Shown: one piece after another, positions 8,605 to 14,509 of the stretch
Layout of the letters: every line of letters begins with the position of its first letter
How positions within the stretch are numbered: position 1 is the stretch's first letter
Assembly: GCA_021791235.1 (NCBI GenBank)
Contig: JAJYXA010000071.1
Span: 1 to 14,942, forward strand
Length of the DNA: 14,942 nt
From: Pseudomonadota bacterium
Lineage (GTDB): Bacteria > Pseudomonadota > Gammaproteobacteria > Burkholderiales > Thiobacillaceae
Reading direction: 5' to 3'
Translations under genes and position numbers: made by a program
The notes under the pieces: model-generated
The model's database searches: none
The model's input: the letters and a program-made list of their open reading frames with translations, nothing else
What the model was told of the DNA's origin: nothing

Positions 8605-9273
8605 TTATTCGGATTGCCTGACCGAACCGTAATAGTCGATCAGCGCCCCCAGTTCAAGGTCGCTGAAGGGGTTGTCATAAGCGGTGCTCCCGTTTCCGCG
8701 CACACCGATGATGAGGCGTGCGGCGAACTCCTCCCTGGGCATTTTCCTGCTCTGCTCGAACAGGTTGAGCGCCGGAAGTTTTGCCTCGGCATTGGACGCA
8801 TCGTGGCAAGCTGCGCATCTCTCGCGATGAATCGCCGCGCCCAGGCGCAATCGCTGAGGTGAAGGTGTGGCGGGCGACAGGGTGCGAAGATCCAGTGGGT
8901 GTCGCCGGCGCAGGACAGCCAATTCCCAGTCCAGCGTGCGCCAGTCATCCTTCGCCAGTGCCGCTCGCAGCGGCGGGACCGAAGCGGCATCCCCGCCAGC
9001 GCGCCGCAACAGCAGCGGCAGGGAGGACAGATCGCCCGTCACACGGACGCGCAGCCCCTCTCGCCTTTGCAAAGTCTCACCCTTACCTGCAAGCAACCGC
9101 ACGTCCCCCGACATCACCGCCAAGCCGGCAGCCAATCGGCGCGCGTCCTCGCCCTGGGCCATGGCGCCGCCCGAGAGCGTTGCCACAGCCATCCAAACGA
9201 GGAAGCGATACTTCAGCTTGATTATTTCAGCTTCACTTTCTGTTCGACGGGGCCGGCCTTCTTCATGGTCCAT
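8605..9273 (-). CDS. Exported monohaem c-type cytochrome, last gene of the sulfur cluster
   Basis: One haem-binding CAACH motif (residues 153-157, counting from the ATG at 9273) sits in a C-terminal cytochrome c-like domain; M178 in SRKMPREEF is a candidate distal ligand. The region between the signal and the haem domain (about 40-145) is not recognised. A signal-like stretch KLKYRFLVWMAVATLSGGAMA places the protein in the periplasm. The start is uncertain. The ATG at 9273 has no Shine-Dalgarno, adds an implausible charged leader and overlaps the rhodanese gene by 52 bases. The ATG at 9189 truncates the signal. The best protein start is ATC at 9222 within TAATC, where a TAATG coupling is expected. 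The role is probably electron acceptance in sulfur oxidation, by context only. Confidence 0.75.
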   Translation of the reverse strand: MDHEEGRPRRTESEAEIIKLKYRFLVWMAVATLSGGAMAQGEDARRLAAGLAVMSGDVRLLAGKGETLQRREGLRVRVTGDLSSLPLLLRRAGGDAASVPPLRAALAKDDWRTLDWELAVLRRRHPLDLRTLSPATPSPQRLRLGAAIHRERCAACHDASNAEAKLPALNLFEQSRKMPREEFAARLIIGVRGNGSTAYDNPFSDLELGALIDYYGSVRQSE

Positions 9274-10157
9274 TCGACCATCGAGCCGTCATACATCTTG
9301 GCCTTCTTGTTACCCATCAGTTCGCTGGAAACGAACCAGTCGATGGAAGCCCAATGGCCGGTATTACAAAAGTTGATCTGCTCGCCGCTGACGGGTACAC
9401 CGGCGATCTTGTAGAGTTGTTTCAGTTGTGCCGTGGAACGGAACTTGCCGCCGCCGTTTTCTGTCAACCAGCCGGCCGGCAAGTTTTTCGCGCCCGGCAG
9501 GGTGCCGTTTTCGGTGGCCAAAGGGCTGCGGTTAATACCGGCATATTGGTCCTCGGGACGGCTGTCGACCAGCAGTACGCCTTTGGTTTTGGCTGCCTTC
9601 ACATCCTCGACGGTGGCGATCAGACTCTTGTTCAGATGCGCGGTGAAGGTCTTGGGCTCAGCCTTGGTCATGCCGGTCTGGATGGGGTTTGCCTTGTCCT
9701 TGGCCCAGTCTTTCATGCCGCCGTTCAGGATGGAGACGTTATCGTGGCCCAGCACCTTGAATGTCCAGTAGATGCGGGTTGCCCAGCCCATGTCGAGATT
9801 CGTGACACCAGGCGACACCAGCACGACGTGGGTGTTGTTGTCGATACCGAGACTGCCGATGTGGGCGACCAGCTTGTCGGGATTAGTCGGCAACATGTCG
9901 GGCACCTTGTCGGCGGCGCGCTCCTCGCGCCAGCCCGATTTGGCGAAGTCGCTGTTCACTGCGCCGGGGATGTGTCCGCGCAGGTAGTCGGTAGCAGGCT
10001 GAAGGTCCACGAACACCACGCCAGGCTTGCCGATATTGGCTTTTACCCAGGCCGTATCGACCAGCGGATCGGCGGCCAGCGCCGTTTGCGTTATCCCCAG
10101 AAACAGGATAAAAACAGCGGCCAGCAGGCCATTCCAATGTGTCAGTAGCTTTTTCAT
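9222..10157 (-). CDS. Periplasmic thiosulfate sulfurtransferase-like protein (tandem rhodanese)
   Basis: A 311-residue protein with a Sec signal peptide (charged MKK, hydrophobic core, cleavage near TALA-AD, residue 29). Two rhodanese domains follow, about 32-158 and 180-300. The second carries the active-site loop NFCNTGHWAS with C264, which would hold a persulfide. The first has SPGVTN at the equivalent loop and no cysteine, the usual division in two-domain rhodaneses. The family moves sulfane sulfur from thiosulfate or a persulfide to an acceptor thiol. I chose the ATG at 10157 because AAGGAG sits 6 bases upstream; the ATG at 10163 touches the Shine-Dalgarno. It follows the 61-aa gene by 11 bases and precedes the cytochrome. 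Confidence 0.88.
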   Translation of the reverse strand: MKKLLTHWNGLLAAVFILFLGITQTALAADPLVDTAWVKANIGKPGVVFVDLQPATDYLRGHIPGAVNSDFAKSGWREERAADKVPDMLPTNPDKLVAHIGSLGIDNNTHVVLVSPGVTNLDMGWATRIYWTFKVLGHDNVSILNGGMKDWAKDKANPIQTGMTKAEPKTFTAHLNKSLIATVEDVKAAKTKGVLLVDSRPEDQYAGINRSPLATENGTLPGAKNLPAGWLTENGGGKFRSTAQLKQLYKIAGVPVSGEQINFCNTGHWASIDWFVSSELMGNKKAKMYDGSMVEWTMKKAGPVEQKVKLK

Positions 10158-10168
10158 GTTCATCTCCT

Positions 10169-10354
10169 TCAGATCGTTATTGTCAGATCGGAGGACTGGA
10201 TGGCGGCAACCGCCTTGTCCCATGCCTCGCTCTCCACATCCTGGCACCTTAAATCAATGGATTCGACGCTATGCGTCACCTCCATCCGCCGCAGTGCGGC
10301 GATCACGGTCTGGGCGTCAGGAAACAGACCGGTATCCAGTTGTACTATCTTCAT
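10169..10354 (-). CDS. Small protein of unknown function in the sulfur cluster (61 aa)
   Basis: A 61-residue frame beginning MKIVQLDTGLFPDAQ, with one cysteine (C37 in DLRCQD). It looks like a small alpha/beta cytosolic protein; there is no signal or membrane segment. I do not recognise the family. It is accepted because GAGGA precedes the ATG at 10354 by about 7 bases, because it fits exactly between the upstream stop (9 bases away) and the Shine-Dalgarno of the downstream rhodanese, and because it lies in frame order with its neighbours. A role as a small partner of the adjacent DsrE-like proteins is a guess. Confidence 0.65.
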   Translation of the reverse strand: MKIVQLDTGLFPDAQTVIAALRRMEVTHSVESIDLRCQDVESEAWDKAVAAIQSSDLTITI

Positions 10355-10363
10355 GTTGTTTCC

Positions 10364-10654
10364 TCATATGCTCAGGACGGCGTCGGTCGTGCCCAAGGCA
10401 TGCGCAAGACCCTCGGCATCCAGAAAAGGGAGCTGATCCGCCATTGCTTCCACGGTGGTTTGCGGTTCGATGCCGGTCAGTTCCAGCAGTTCGGCGTTGG
10501 TGGCGTTTTCCGGGGTCTCGGCCACCGGGCCGGTCATGAAAACCAGCGCGACCCGATGACCGAAAATAGTCAGGCCGGCCGCCACGCGCATGGCCTCGGC
10601 GTGATCGTGTCGCGCCAATACCAGCAATGCCTTCTCTTTCTTCTCATTACTCAA
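10364..10654 (-). CDS. DsrE-like small protein without cysteine
   Basis: A 96-residue protein starting at TTG (10654), with AGGGGA about 6 bases upstream; the next ATG would remove the first beta strand. The strand-helix pattern ALLVLARHDHAEAMRVAAGLTIFGHRV and the ending TTDAVLSI resemble DsrE/DsrH-fold sulfur relay proteins. It contains no cysteine at all, so it cannot carry a persulfide itself and may be the structural partner of the cysteine-rich neighbour encoded just upstream. The gap to that gene is 9 bases. Family placement is by pattern only. Confidence 0.65.
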   Translation of the reverse strand: MSNEKKEKALLVLARHDHAEAMRVAAGLTIFGHRVALVFMTGPVAETPENATNAELLELTGIEPQTTVEAMADQLPFLDAEGLAHALGTTDAVLSI

Positions 10655-10663
10655 GTTCGTCCC

Positions 10664-10954
10664 CTAAAGGCTGACTACGCGCCGGGCTTCGCCCATCATG
10701 GCGCTGTTAACCGTCTGGCTGCCCCGTTCGGCGGGACACGGCAACTCGCCGCAGAATCGGTGCCAGGATTCCTCGCACGCCACTGACCGGGCGGCATATT
10801 CCAGCGCCCCTTGCAGCGCGGCATCCTTCAGACCCAGTACGCCTTCATGGGTGAAGAAAGCGCCGAAGGTGCAGCCTGCCCGCCGACAACTCTGCGCAAA
10901 GGGCAACAGAAATTTCCCGCCTTCCGCCGTGCTTACAAAAAACAGTATGTCCAT
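10664..10954 (-). CDS. Cysteine-rich DsrE-like small protein
   Basis: A 96-residue cytosolic protein beginning MDILFFVSTAEGGKF. The opening strand, helix and second strand (TFGAFFTHEGV) fit the DsrE fold. It has five cysteines (23, 28, 60, 68, 73), with C60 in SVACEESW near where DsrE-type proteins carry their reactive cysteine. DsrE-family proteins accept and pass on sulfane sulfur in relays with TusA. Its ATG overlaps the preceding stop as TGATG, so I prefer it to the TTG one codon earlier; translation is probably coupled to the rhodanese-like gene. Whether it pairs with the cysteine-free neighbour is inference. Confidence 0.68.
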   Translation of the reverse strand: MDILFFVSTAEGGKFLLPFAQSCRRAGCTFGAFFTHEGVLGLKDAALQGALEYAARSVACEESWHRFCGELPCPAERGSQTVNSAMMGEARRVVSL

Positions 10955-11916
10955 CAATTTTTCCTTTTACGCTTCAGCCACCAGCCCGCCGCGAAGGCTG
11001 CCAGAACCATCACCAGCGTGCCCGCCATCGCCATCCCGTCCTGCCGAACCAGCGGAAGCGCCTCGGTTTGCCGAACGGCAGGCGGCTCGGGGTAGCCCGC
11101 CGCATCGACGGGTAGTGCACCGTCCGCAGCCCACTCCGCCCAGCCGGCCAGATAGAGCCGGGCCGGCACGCCATAACCGGCGGTGAGCAGGGTGAGATAG
11201 GCCAGTCCCTCGTATGCATCGTGTCCGTAGGCAACCGGCTCGCCTTCAGGCAGCAACGGCCGTGGCCCTGGCGTGACCAGGCCAGCCCGCAGCACCAGCC
11301 CCGGCAGGCTTGCCGCGCCCGGCAGGTGGCCGCTACGGGTGCTGCGCGCCACTTCGCCCCAATACTCCGCCTCCGTGCGCCCATCCAGCAACATGGGAGC
11401 GGGGCGCATGGCGCGCAACTCATCGCGCAACACCACCACCCCATCCCGCATGGCAGCCTGGTACACCTGTTCGCGCGCAAAGTTCCGTTCTCGTCCCGGC
11501 CCGGTCTCGATGCCGCTTTCCAATAGTTTTCCCACGGGTTCCGTCAGCACCCGCACGCGGCGCTGTCCGGCTATGTACAGCAGCCCGGCGACGAAGTCCC
11601 GCGCCGTTGCATCCTGACCGACCACCAGTACCGTTTCGTCGCCCCCGAGTCCGGCTGTACCCAGCAGCCAGAGCAGGTCGCGTTCGGCAGGCAGCCTGCG
11701 TTGCGGGCCGAGGAAACCGCCGGCAGGCAGGCAGACGGCGCCCGCCACACTGCGCAGCTTGCAGTCCTCAAGCGGTCGCGTGTCCACCACCACGCTCCCA
11801 TCGCGAAGCTGCGCGGCAGCCTTGCGCACATAGATGAAATCATCCGTTGCACGGGCAGGCGTCCCCCCTGCCAGAAGGGCCAGACCGACTCCCGCAATGA
11901 CGAGCCGTCGACTCAT
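10954..11916 (-). CDS. Tail-anchored periplasmic double rhodanese-like protein lacking catalytic cysteines
   Basis: A 320-residue protein with a signal peptide (MSRRLVIAGVGLALLAGG, cleavage near ARA-TD, residue 23) and a C-terminal membrane segment (about 295-313) ending in KRKRKN on the cytosolic side. Two rhodanese-like domains lie between: VVVDTRPLEDCKLRSVAGAV (from about 42) and MLLDGRTEAEYWGEV with SGHLPGAASLPG (from about 175). At both active-site loops (LVVGQDATARD and VAYGHDAYEG) the catalytic cysteine is missing; the only cysteines are C52 and C62. It therefore looks like a membrane-bound binding or scaffold module rather than a sulfurtransferase. It starts 2 bases after the 91-aa gene stop with no strong Shine-Dalgarno, suggesting coupling. 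Confidence 0.8.
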   Translation of the reverse strand: MSRRLVIAGVGLALLAGGTPARATDDFIYVRKAAAQLRDGSVVVDTRPLEDCKLRSVAGAVCLPAGGFLGPQRRLPAERDLLWLLGTAGLGGDETVLVVGQDATARDFVAGLLYIAGQRRVRVLTEPVGKLLESGIETGPGRERNFAREQVYQAAMRDGVVVLRDELRAMRPAPMLLDGRTEAEYWGEVARSTRSGHLPGAASLPGLVLRAGLVTPGPRPLLPEGEPVAYGHDAYEGLAYLTLLTAGYGVPARLYLAGWAEWAADGALPVDAAGYPEPPAVRQTEALPLVRQDGMAMAGTLVMVLAAFAAGWWLKRKRKN

Positions 11917-11918
11917 GT

Positions 11919-12194
11919 TCAGCAGCCGCCGAAACGCTTGACAGAGGTTGTCGCGCCACCGCCTGCCGTTGCTGCAGCCGGTGGGTTCTCGATGTAATAG
12001 TCCATCATGTCCATGACAGACACCTTGCCGAAACCTGGCATGTCGATGTCCGGCAAGCTTTCGGGGGGAACCGGCGTTTTCGCCAACGCGACGGACTGAC
12101 GCGGCATGGCAGCGAGGTTGAAACCCGCAGCAAGCGCCACCGCAGTGAGGGCCAACGAAACAGTGCAGAAAATAATACTCGCGCGATTCATCAT
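11919..12194 (-). CDS. Small exported or membrane-anchored protein ending in cysteine (91 aa)
   Basis: A 91-residue protein with one hydrophobic N-terminal segment (about 5-28) that is either a signal peptide or an anchor. The mature part holds a proline-rich stretch, then PGFGKVSVMDMMDYYIENPP, an Ala/Gly linker and the ending KRFGGC. The terminal cysteine, next to a GG pair, is striking in a sulfur operon, since a C-terminal thiol could carry a persulfide or thioester. I do not recognise the family. Two adjacent ATGs (12194 and 12191) are possible; AGGAGC precedes both and overlaps the end of the 30-aa gene. Confidence 0.72.
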   Translation of the reverse strand: MMNRASIIFCTVSLALTAVALAAGFNLAAMPRQSVALAKTPVPPESLPDIDMPGFGKVSVMDMMDYYIENPPAAATAGGGATTSVKRFGGC

Positions 12195-12204
12195 CGTTAA
12201 GCTC

Positions 12205-12297
12205 CTACAACGGATCGCCCAGAAAGGCCAGGTACATCATGCCCAGAGCGACGAAGAACATGATGATCTGGATAGTCGTTTCAAAGTCCATACTCAT
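12205..12297 (-). CDS. 30-residue single-pass membrane microprotein
   Basis: A very short frame of 30 codons starting MSMDFETTIQII and ending LAFLGDPL, with one predicted membrane helix (about residues 8-26). Evidence for a real gene: its ATG overlaps the stop of the 69-aa gene as TAATG, it fills the space between two accepted genes, and its end supplies the Shine-Dalgarno of the next gene. No family is recognised. Such small helices often serve as accessory subunits of membrane complexes; that is inference here. Confidence 0.65.
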   Translation of the reverse strand: MSMDFETTIQIIMFFVALGMMYLAFLGDPL

Positions 12298-12506
12298 TAG
12301 CGACCTCCCCGATAATGCTTTACCAACTGTTCCACCGGAATCGCCTCACCTGTCATGGGGTTGGCTACCGGCGGCGTGAAGTACGGCACACCGTCACGAT
12401 TGACCCGCATACTGTCCGGCGGCTTGACGTAGACAAAGGCCAAGGCTGCGGCGACGATGATTGCCGACAGGGCGACAAGAAAATGCATCAATAGTCTTGC
12501 AATCAT
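12297..12506 (-). CDS. Small membrane-anchored protein (69 aa)
   Basis: A 69-residue protein with a single N-terminal membrane helix (about residues 5-27, LLMHFLVALSAIIVAAALAF) followed by a roughly 40-residue soluble part containing DGVPYFTPPVANPMTGEAIP. The positive N-terminus and Tyr/Pro-rich tail suggest the tail lies in the periplasm. There are no cysteines. The family is not recognised. It starts 3 bases after the TusA stop and overlaps the start of the 30-aa gene, so it sits in a translationally coupled string with TusA and the other small membrane proteins. Confidence 0.72.
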   Translation of the reverse strand: MIARLLMHFLVALSAIIVAAALAFVYVKPPDSMRVNRDGVPYFTPPVANPMTGEAIPVEQLVKHYRGGR

Positions 12507-12509
12507 GGT

Positions 12510-12818
12510 TCAGTCTTTCTGGATGTAAACGCGCCAGCGATTCTGAGCCTTGATTGTTTCGAGATGGGTAGCGTTAAGTTCGTCGCACATCGGAGGTAGC
12601 GCCTCTACCGACGTGGGGTTGTCCAGCACCACCTCGACCACATCGCCCGAACCCATCTCGGCCACCGCTTTCTTGGTCATCAACTGCGGGCGCGGGCAGG
12701 AATCCCCCATGCAGTCCACCCGCCGAGCGATTTTCACTGTCTGCCCGTTGCTCAGGGTTGCCTCGCCGCCAGCTGGGGTGGCTTCGGCAGCAGCCTTTTT
12801 CGATCCAAACAAACCCAT
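12510..12818 (-). CDS. TusA-family sulfur carrier protein
   Basis: A 102-residue cytosolic protein of the TusA/SirA/YedF family. The signature CPRP is present (C41 in DCMGDSCPRPQLMTKKAV), where C41 is the persulfide-carrying cysteine; C36 and a third cysteine in PPMCDEL are extra. About 28 residues precede the usual TusA domain, a charged Ala-rich extension starting MGLFGSKK. TusA proteins accept sulfur from cysteine desulfurases or rhodaneses and pass it to DsrE-type proteins or biosynthetic enzymes. In E. coli a TusA-like protein (YeeD) is encoded beside the thiosulfate transporter YeeE, the arrangement seen here. AGGAG lies about 8 bases before the ATG. Confidence 0.9.
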   Translation of the reverse strand: MGLFGSKKAAAEATPAGGEATLSNGQTVKIARRVDCMGDSCPRPQLMTKKAVAEMGSGDVVEVVLDNPTSVEALPPMCDELNATHLETIKAQNRWRVYIQKD

Positions 12819-12845
12819 TTTGAAGTCTCCTCACTTAATCTGAAG

Positions 12846-12859
12846 CCGGTCACGACCGG
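12846..12859 (-). other. Small hairpin between transporter and tusA genes
   Basis: CCGGT and ACCGG pair around a 4-base loop in the 63-base gap between the second YeeE-type gene and tusA. It is the only sizeable gap in the operon, apart from small ones. There is no T-run; it may mark mRNA processing or partial termination that sets carrier and transporter levels apart. Confidence 0.35.
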
Positions 12860-12881
12860 TGTTGTGTGAGTTGCCCATCAA

Positions 12882-13511
12882 TCACTTTTTGTGCTCGACG
12901 GCAACTTCCATTTGATGTTTCTCATGCTGGGTGTGCTGGGCGCGTTCCTTGCGCAGGATGGCGCGATAGATGGCAAACAAAACCCCGGCCTGGATCAACC
13001 CAAAGAACACCGCAGGAATACCCAGCTTGTCCTGCAGTGTGCGGGCATTGGCGAAGCCCAGTTGCAGTGCTGGCAGGTTGGGGTCGCCGGTCATGCTCGC
13101 CGGTGCCGGTGGCCAGTAGTTCCAGGACCACACCAGGGAAAAGAGAAACATGCCGACAAAGGTGAACAACAAAGCCCACAATGCGCCGAAGTTGCCTTCA
13201 CCGGTCTTGACCCAGGTGGATACGGTACAGGCGCCAGCCAGCACCATGCCAATGCCGAACAGGAACAGCCCGGCAAAGGTATTGAGCCCCACATCAAATT
13301 CCAAGGGATGGCCTGCACCCACGGTCATGAAGGCAGTAAAGCCGATGCTCAAGATGATCATCGCCATCAACAACGCCTTGGTGTTGCGATAAGTCTTGAA
13401 CATGATGGCGTCCCGCAGGGCCGCCGTGTTGCAGAAACGGGAGCGTTGCATGAGCAACCCGACCACCGAGCCGAACAAAAACGCGACCATACATTCCGCA
13501 ATAGGTGACAT
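12882..13511 (-). CDS. YeeE/YedE-type sulfur transporter, two-cysteine half
   Basis: A 209-residue integral membrane protein with about five hydrophobic helices and a charged His/Lys-rich cytosolic tail. Two motifs typical of the YeeE/YedE (TsuA) family are visible: QRSRFCNTAALRD (C27) and GIGMVLAGACTVSTW (C95). Members take up thiosulfate through a path lined by three conserved cysteines. Usual single-chain members are about 330-400 residues, so this is a half-sized chain; the third cysteine lies in the protein encoded upstream. The start at 13511 has GGAGG inside the end of that upstream gene, 4 bases after its stop, implying coupled synthesis of the two halves. Confidence 0.85.
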   Translation of the reverse strand: MSPIAECMVAFLFGSVVGLLMQRSRFCNTAALRDAIMFKTYRNTKALLMAMIILSIGFTAFMTVGAGHPLEFDVGLNTFAGLFLFGIGMVLAGACTVSTWVKTGEGNFGALWALLFTFVGMFLFSLVWSWNYWPPAPASMTGDPNLPALQLGFANARTLQDKLGIPAVFFGLIQAGVLFAIYRAILRKERAQHTQHEKHQMEVAVEHKK

Positions 13512-13515
13512 GAAT

Positions 13516-14007
13516 TTAGCCCTCCAAGACTTTTTTGTAGATTAGGGAACCGACCCAGGCACCGGCGAGGATGCCTGACATGGCCAAGTAGCCCCCCATG
13601 TTCATTTCTGGCATCAGGCCGAAAAAGGTCGATACATTGCAGACATAGGCCAGGCGAATGCCGATGCCCATCAGCAGCCCGCCAATGGTGATCATCAGCC
13701 ATTCCGGAAAATGACGCGGCATGCGCAGGTAGAACTCCTTGCTGGCCATGGCGCCGACAAAGGCGCCGAAGAACATGCCGAGGCTGATGTACATTTTCCA
13801 GTAATCGGCGTGGGGCGGGAACACCAGATCCCAGAAGGGGATGCGCTTCAGGTCGTCACCCATGAACAATTGGGCGATGAGACCGGTCATCATGGTCTCG
13901 CCGCCGCCCACGGTCCAGCCGCCGATAACCAGAAACAAGAAAACATTCAGCACCGCGATGGTCGCCATCGCGATCACAGGGTCCAGCGTCTTGCGGAAAA
14001 ATTCCAT
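13516..14007 (-). CDS. YeeE/YedE-type sulfur transporter, one-cysteine half
   Basis: A 163-residue integral membrane protein with about four hydrophobic helices. The family segment GGLLMGIGIRLAYVCNVSTFFG contains C123, matching the GxRLAxGC motif of YeeE/YedE proteins, though a larger residue replaces the usual glycine before the cysteine. Together with the downstream chain it would rebuild a full transporter with three cysteines. It is the first gene of the leftward sulfur cluster; AAGGAG precedes the ATG at 14007 by about 8 bases. The exact substrate (thiosulfate, sulfite or another sulfur species) cannot be read from sequence. Confidence 0.83.
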   Translation of the reverse strand: MEFFRKTLDPVIAMATIAVLNVFLFLVIGGWTVGGGETMMTGLIAQLFMGDDLKRIPFWDLVFPPHADYWKMYISLGMFFGAFVGAMASKEFYLRMPRHFPEWLMITIGGLLMGIGIRLAYVCNVSTFFGLMPEMNMGGYLAMSGILAGAWVGSLIYKKVLEG

Positions 14008-14152
14008 GGTTTACGTCTCCTTAGTATTTATGTGAAACCCCATTCGACTCCAACGGCAGAGGGCACTCACATTTATGTGTGAGCGAATTCTAGGCATGCC
14101 GATTTTGGCGATGGTAGTATTTATTGCAAACAAATTTCGCAGTTGAATACCG
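14008..14152. promoter_or_regulatory. Divergent control region of the sulfur cluster and its RHH regulator
   Basis: A 145-bp AT-richer region between divergent genes. ATTTATGTG occurs at 14026-14034 and 14071-14079, and a partial copy ATTTATTG at 14119-14126, spaced 45 and 48 bases apart. The outer two share the longer form TAGTATTTAT (14022-14031 and 14115-14124). The central copy lies in the inverted repeat CTCACA-N6-TGTGAG (14066-14083). Ribbon-helix-helix proteins bind short repeated or palindromic sites, so these are candidate operators for the adjacent regulator. I could not place convincing -35/-10 pairs. Confidence 0.5.
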
Positions 14153-14509
14153 ATGACCATCTATACCGAGATCAACCATGTCATGGATCACATGTTCAAC
14201 GCCTGCACCACGGCGCAGATAGGCGAGTTCATCCCGGAAAAGCGCGGCTTCCGAATCCACGGCCACAGCACCACGGTATCCCTGGAGCGGGCCTTCTGGA
14301 ACGTGCTGGAATCGATGGCATGTGAGTGCCATCTCACCATGCCGCGTCTTCTGGAATACGTGCTGGACAACTGCCTCGTGGCCAACGACAAGAACCTGTC
14401 ATCCTGCCTGCGGGTAATCTGCCTCAAATACCTGAACATCTATGCCATGACAGATGCCTCGCCGAAAGCTGCGCTGGACGCCAGCATCAGTCGCACCGAG
14501 GACGAATGA
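14153..14509 (+). CDS. Ribbon-helix-helix transcriptional regulator, cysteine-rich
   Basis: A 118-residue protein. Residues about 32-95 match the RHH_4-type pattern: FRIHGHSTTVSLERAFWNVL (a strand that would contact DNA, then helix), a second helix TMPRLLEYVLDNC, and NLSSCLRVICLKYLN at the end of the domain. It contains six cysteines (18, 57, 59, 74, 85, 90), many for a small cytosolic protein, including a CEC pair. I infer that it may sense sulfur or redox state through them. It is divergent from the sulfur cluster, with candidate operators between, which suggests it controls that cluster and itself. The ATG at 14153 lacks a strong Shine-Dalgarno. Confidence 0.75.
   Translation: MTIYTEINHVMDHMFNACTTAQIGEFIPEKRGFRIHGHSTTVSLERAFWNVLESMACECHLTMPRLLEYVLDNCLVANDKNLSSCLRVICLKYLNIYAMTDASPKAALDASISRTEDE

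Noticed and set aside
9354..10148. Rightward 264-codon frame across the periplasmic rhodanese
   Set aside because: Antisense to a protein with a clear signal peptide and active-site motif; no Shine-Dalgarno or family signal.
14068..14079. CACATTTATGTG as a CRP/FNR-type site
   Set aside because: It lacks the TGTGA-N6-TCACA or TTGAT-N4-ATCAA layout; better described as a candidate operator for the adjacent RHH protein.
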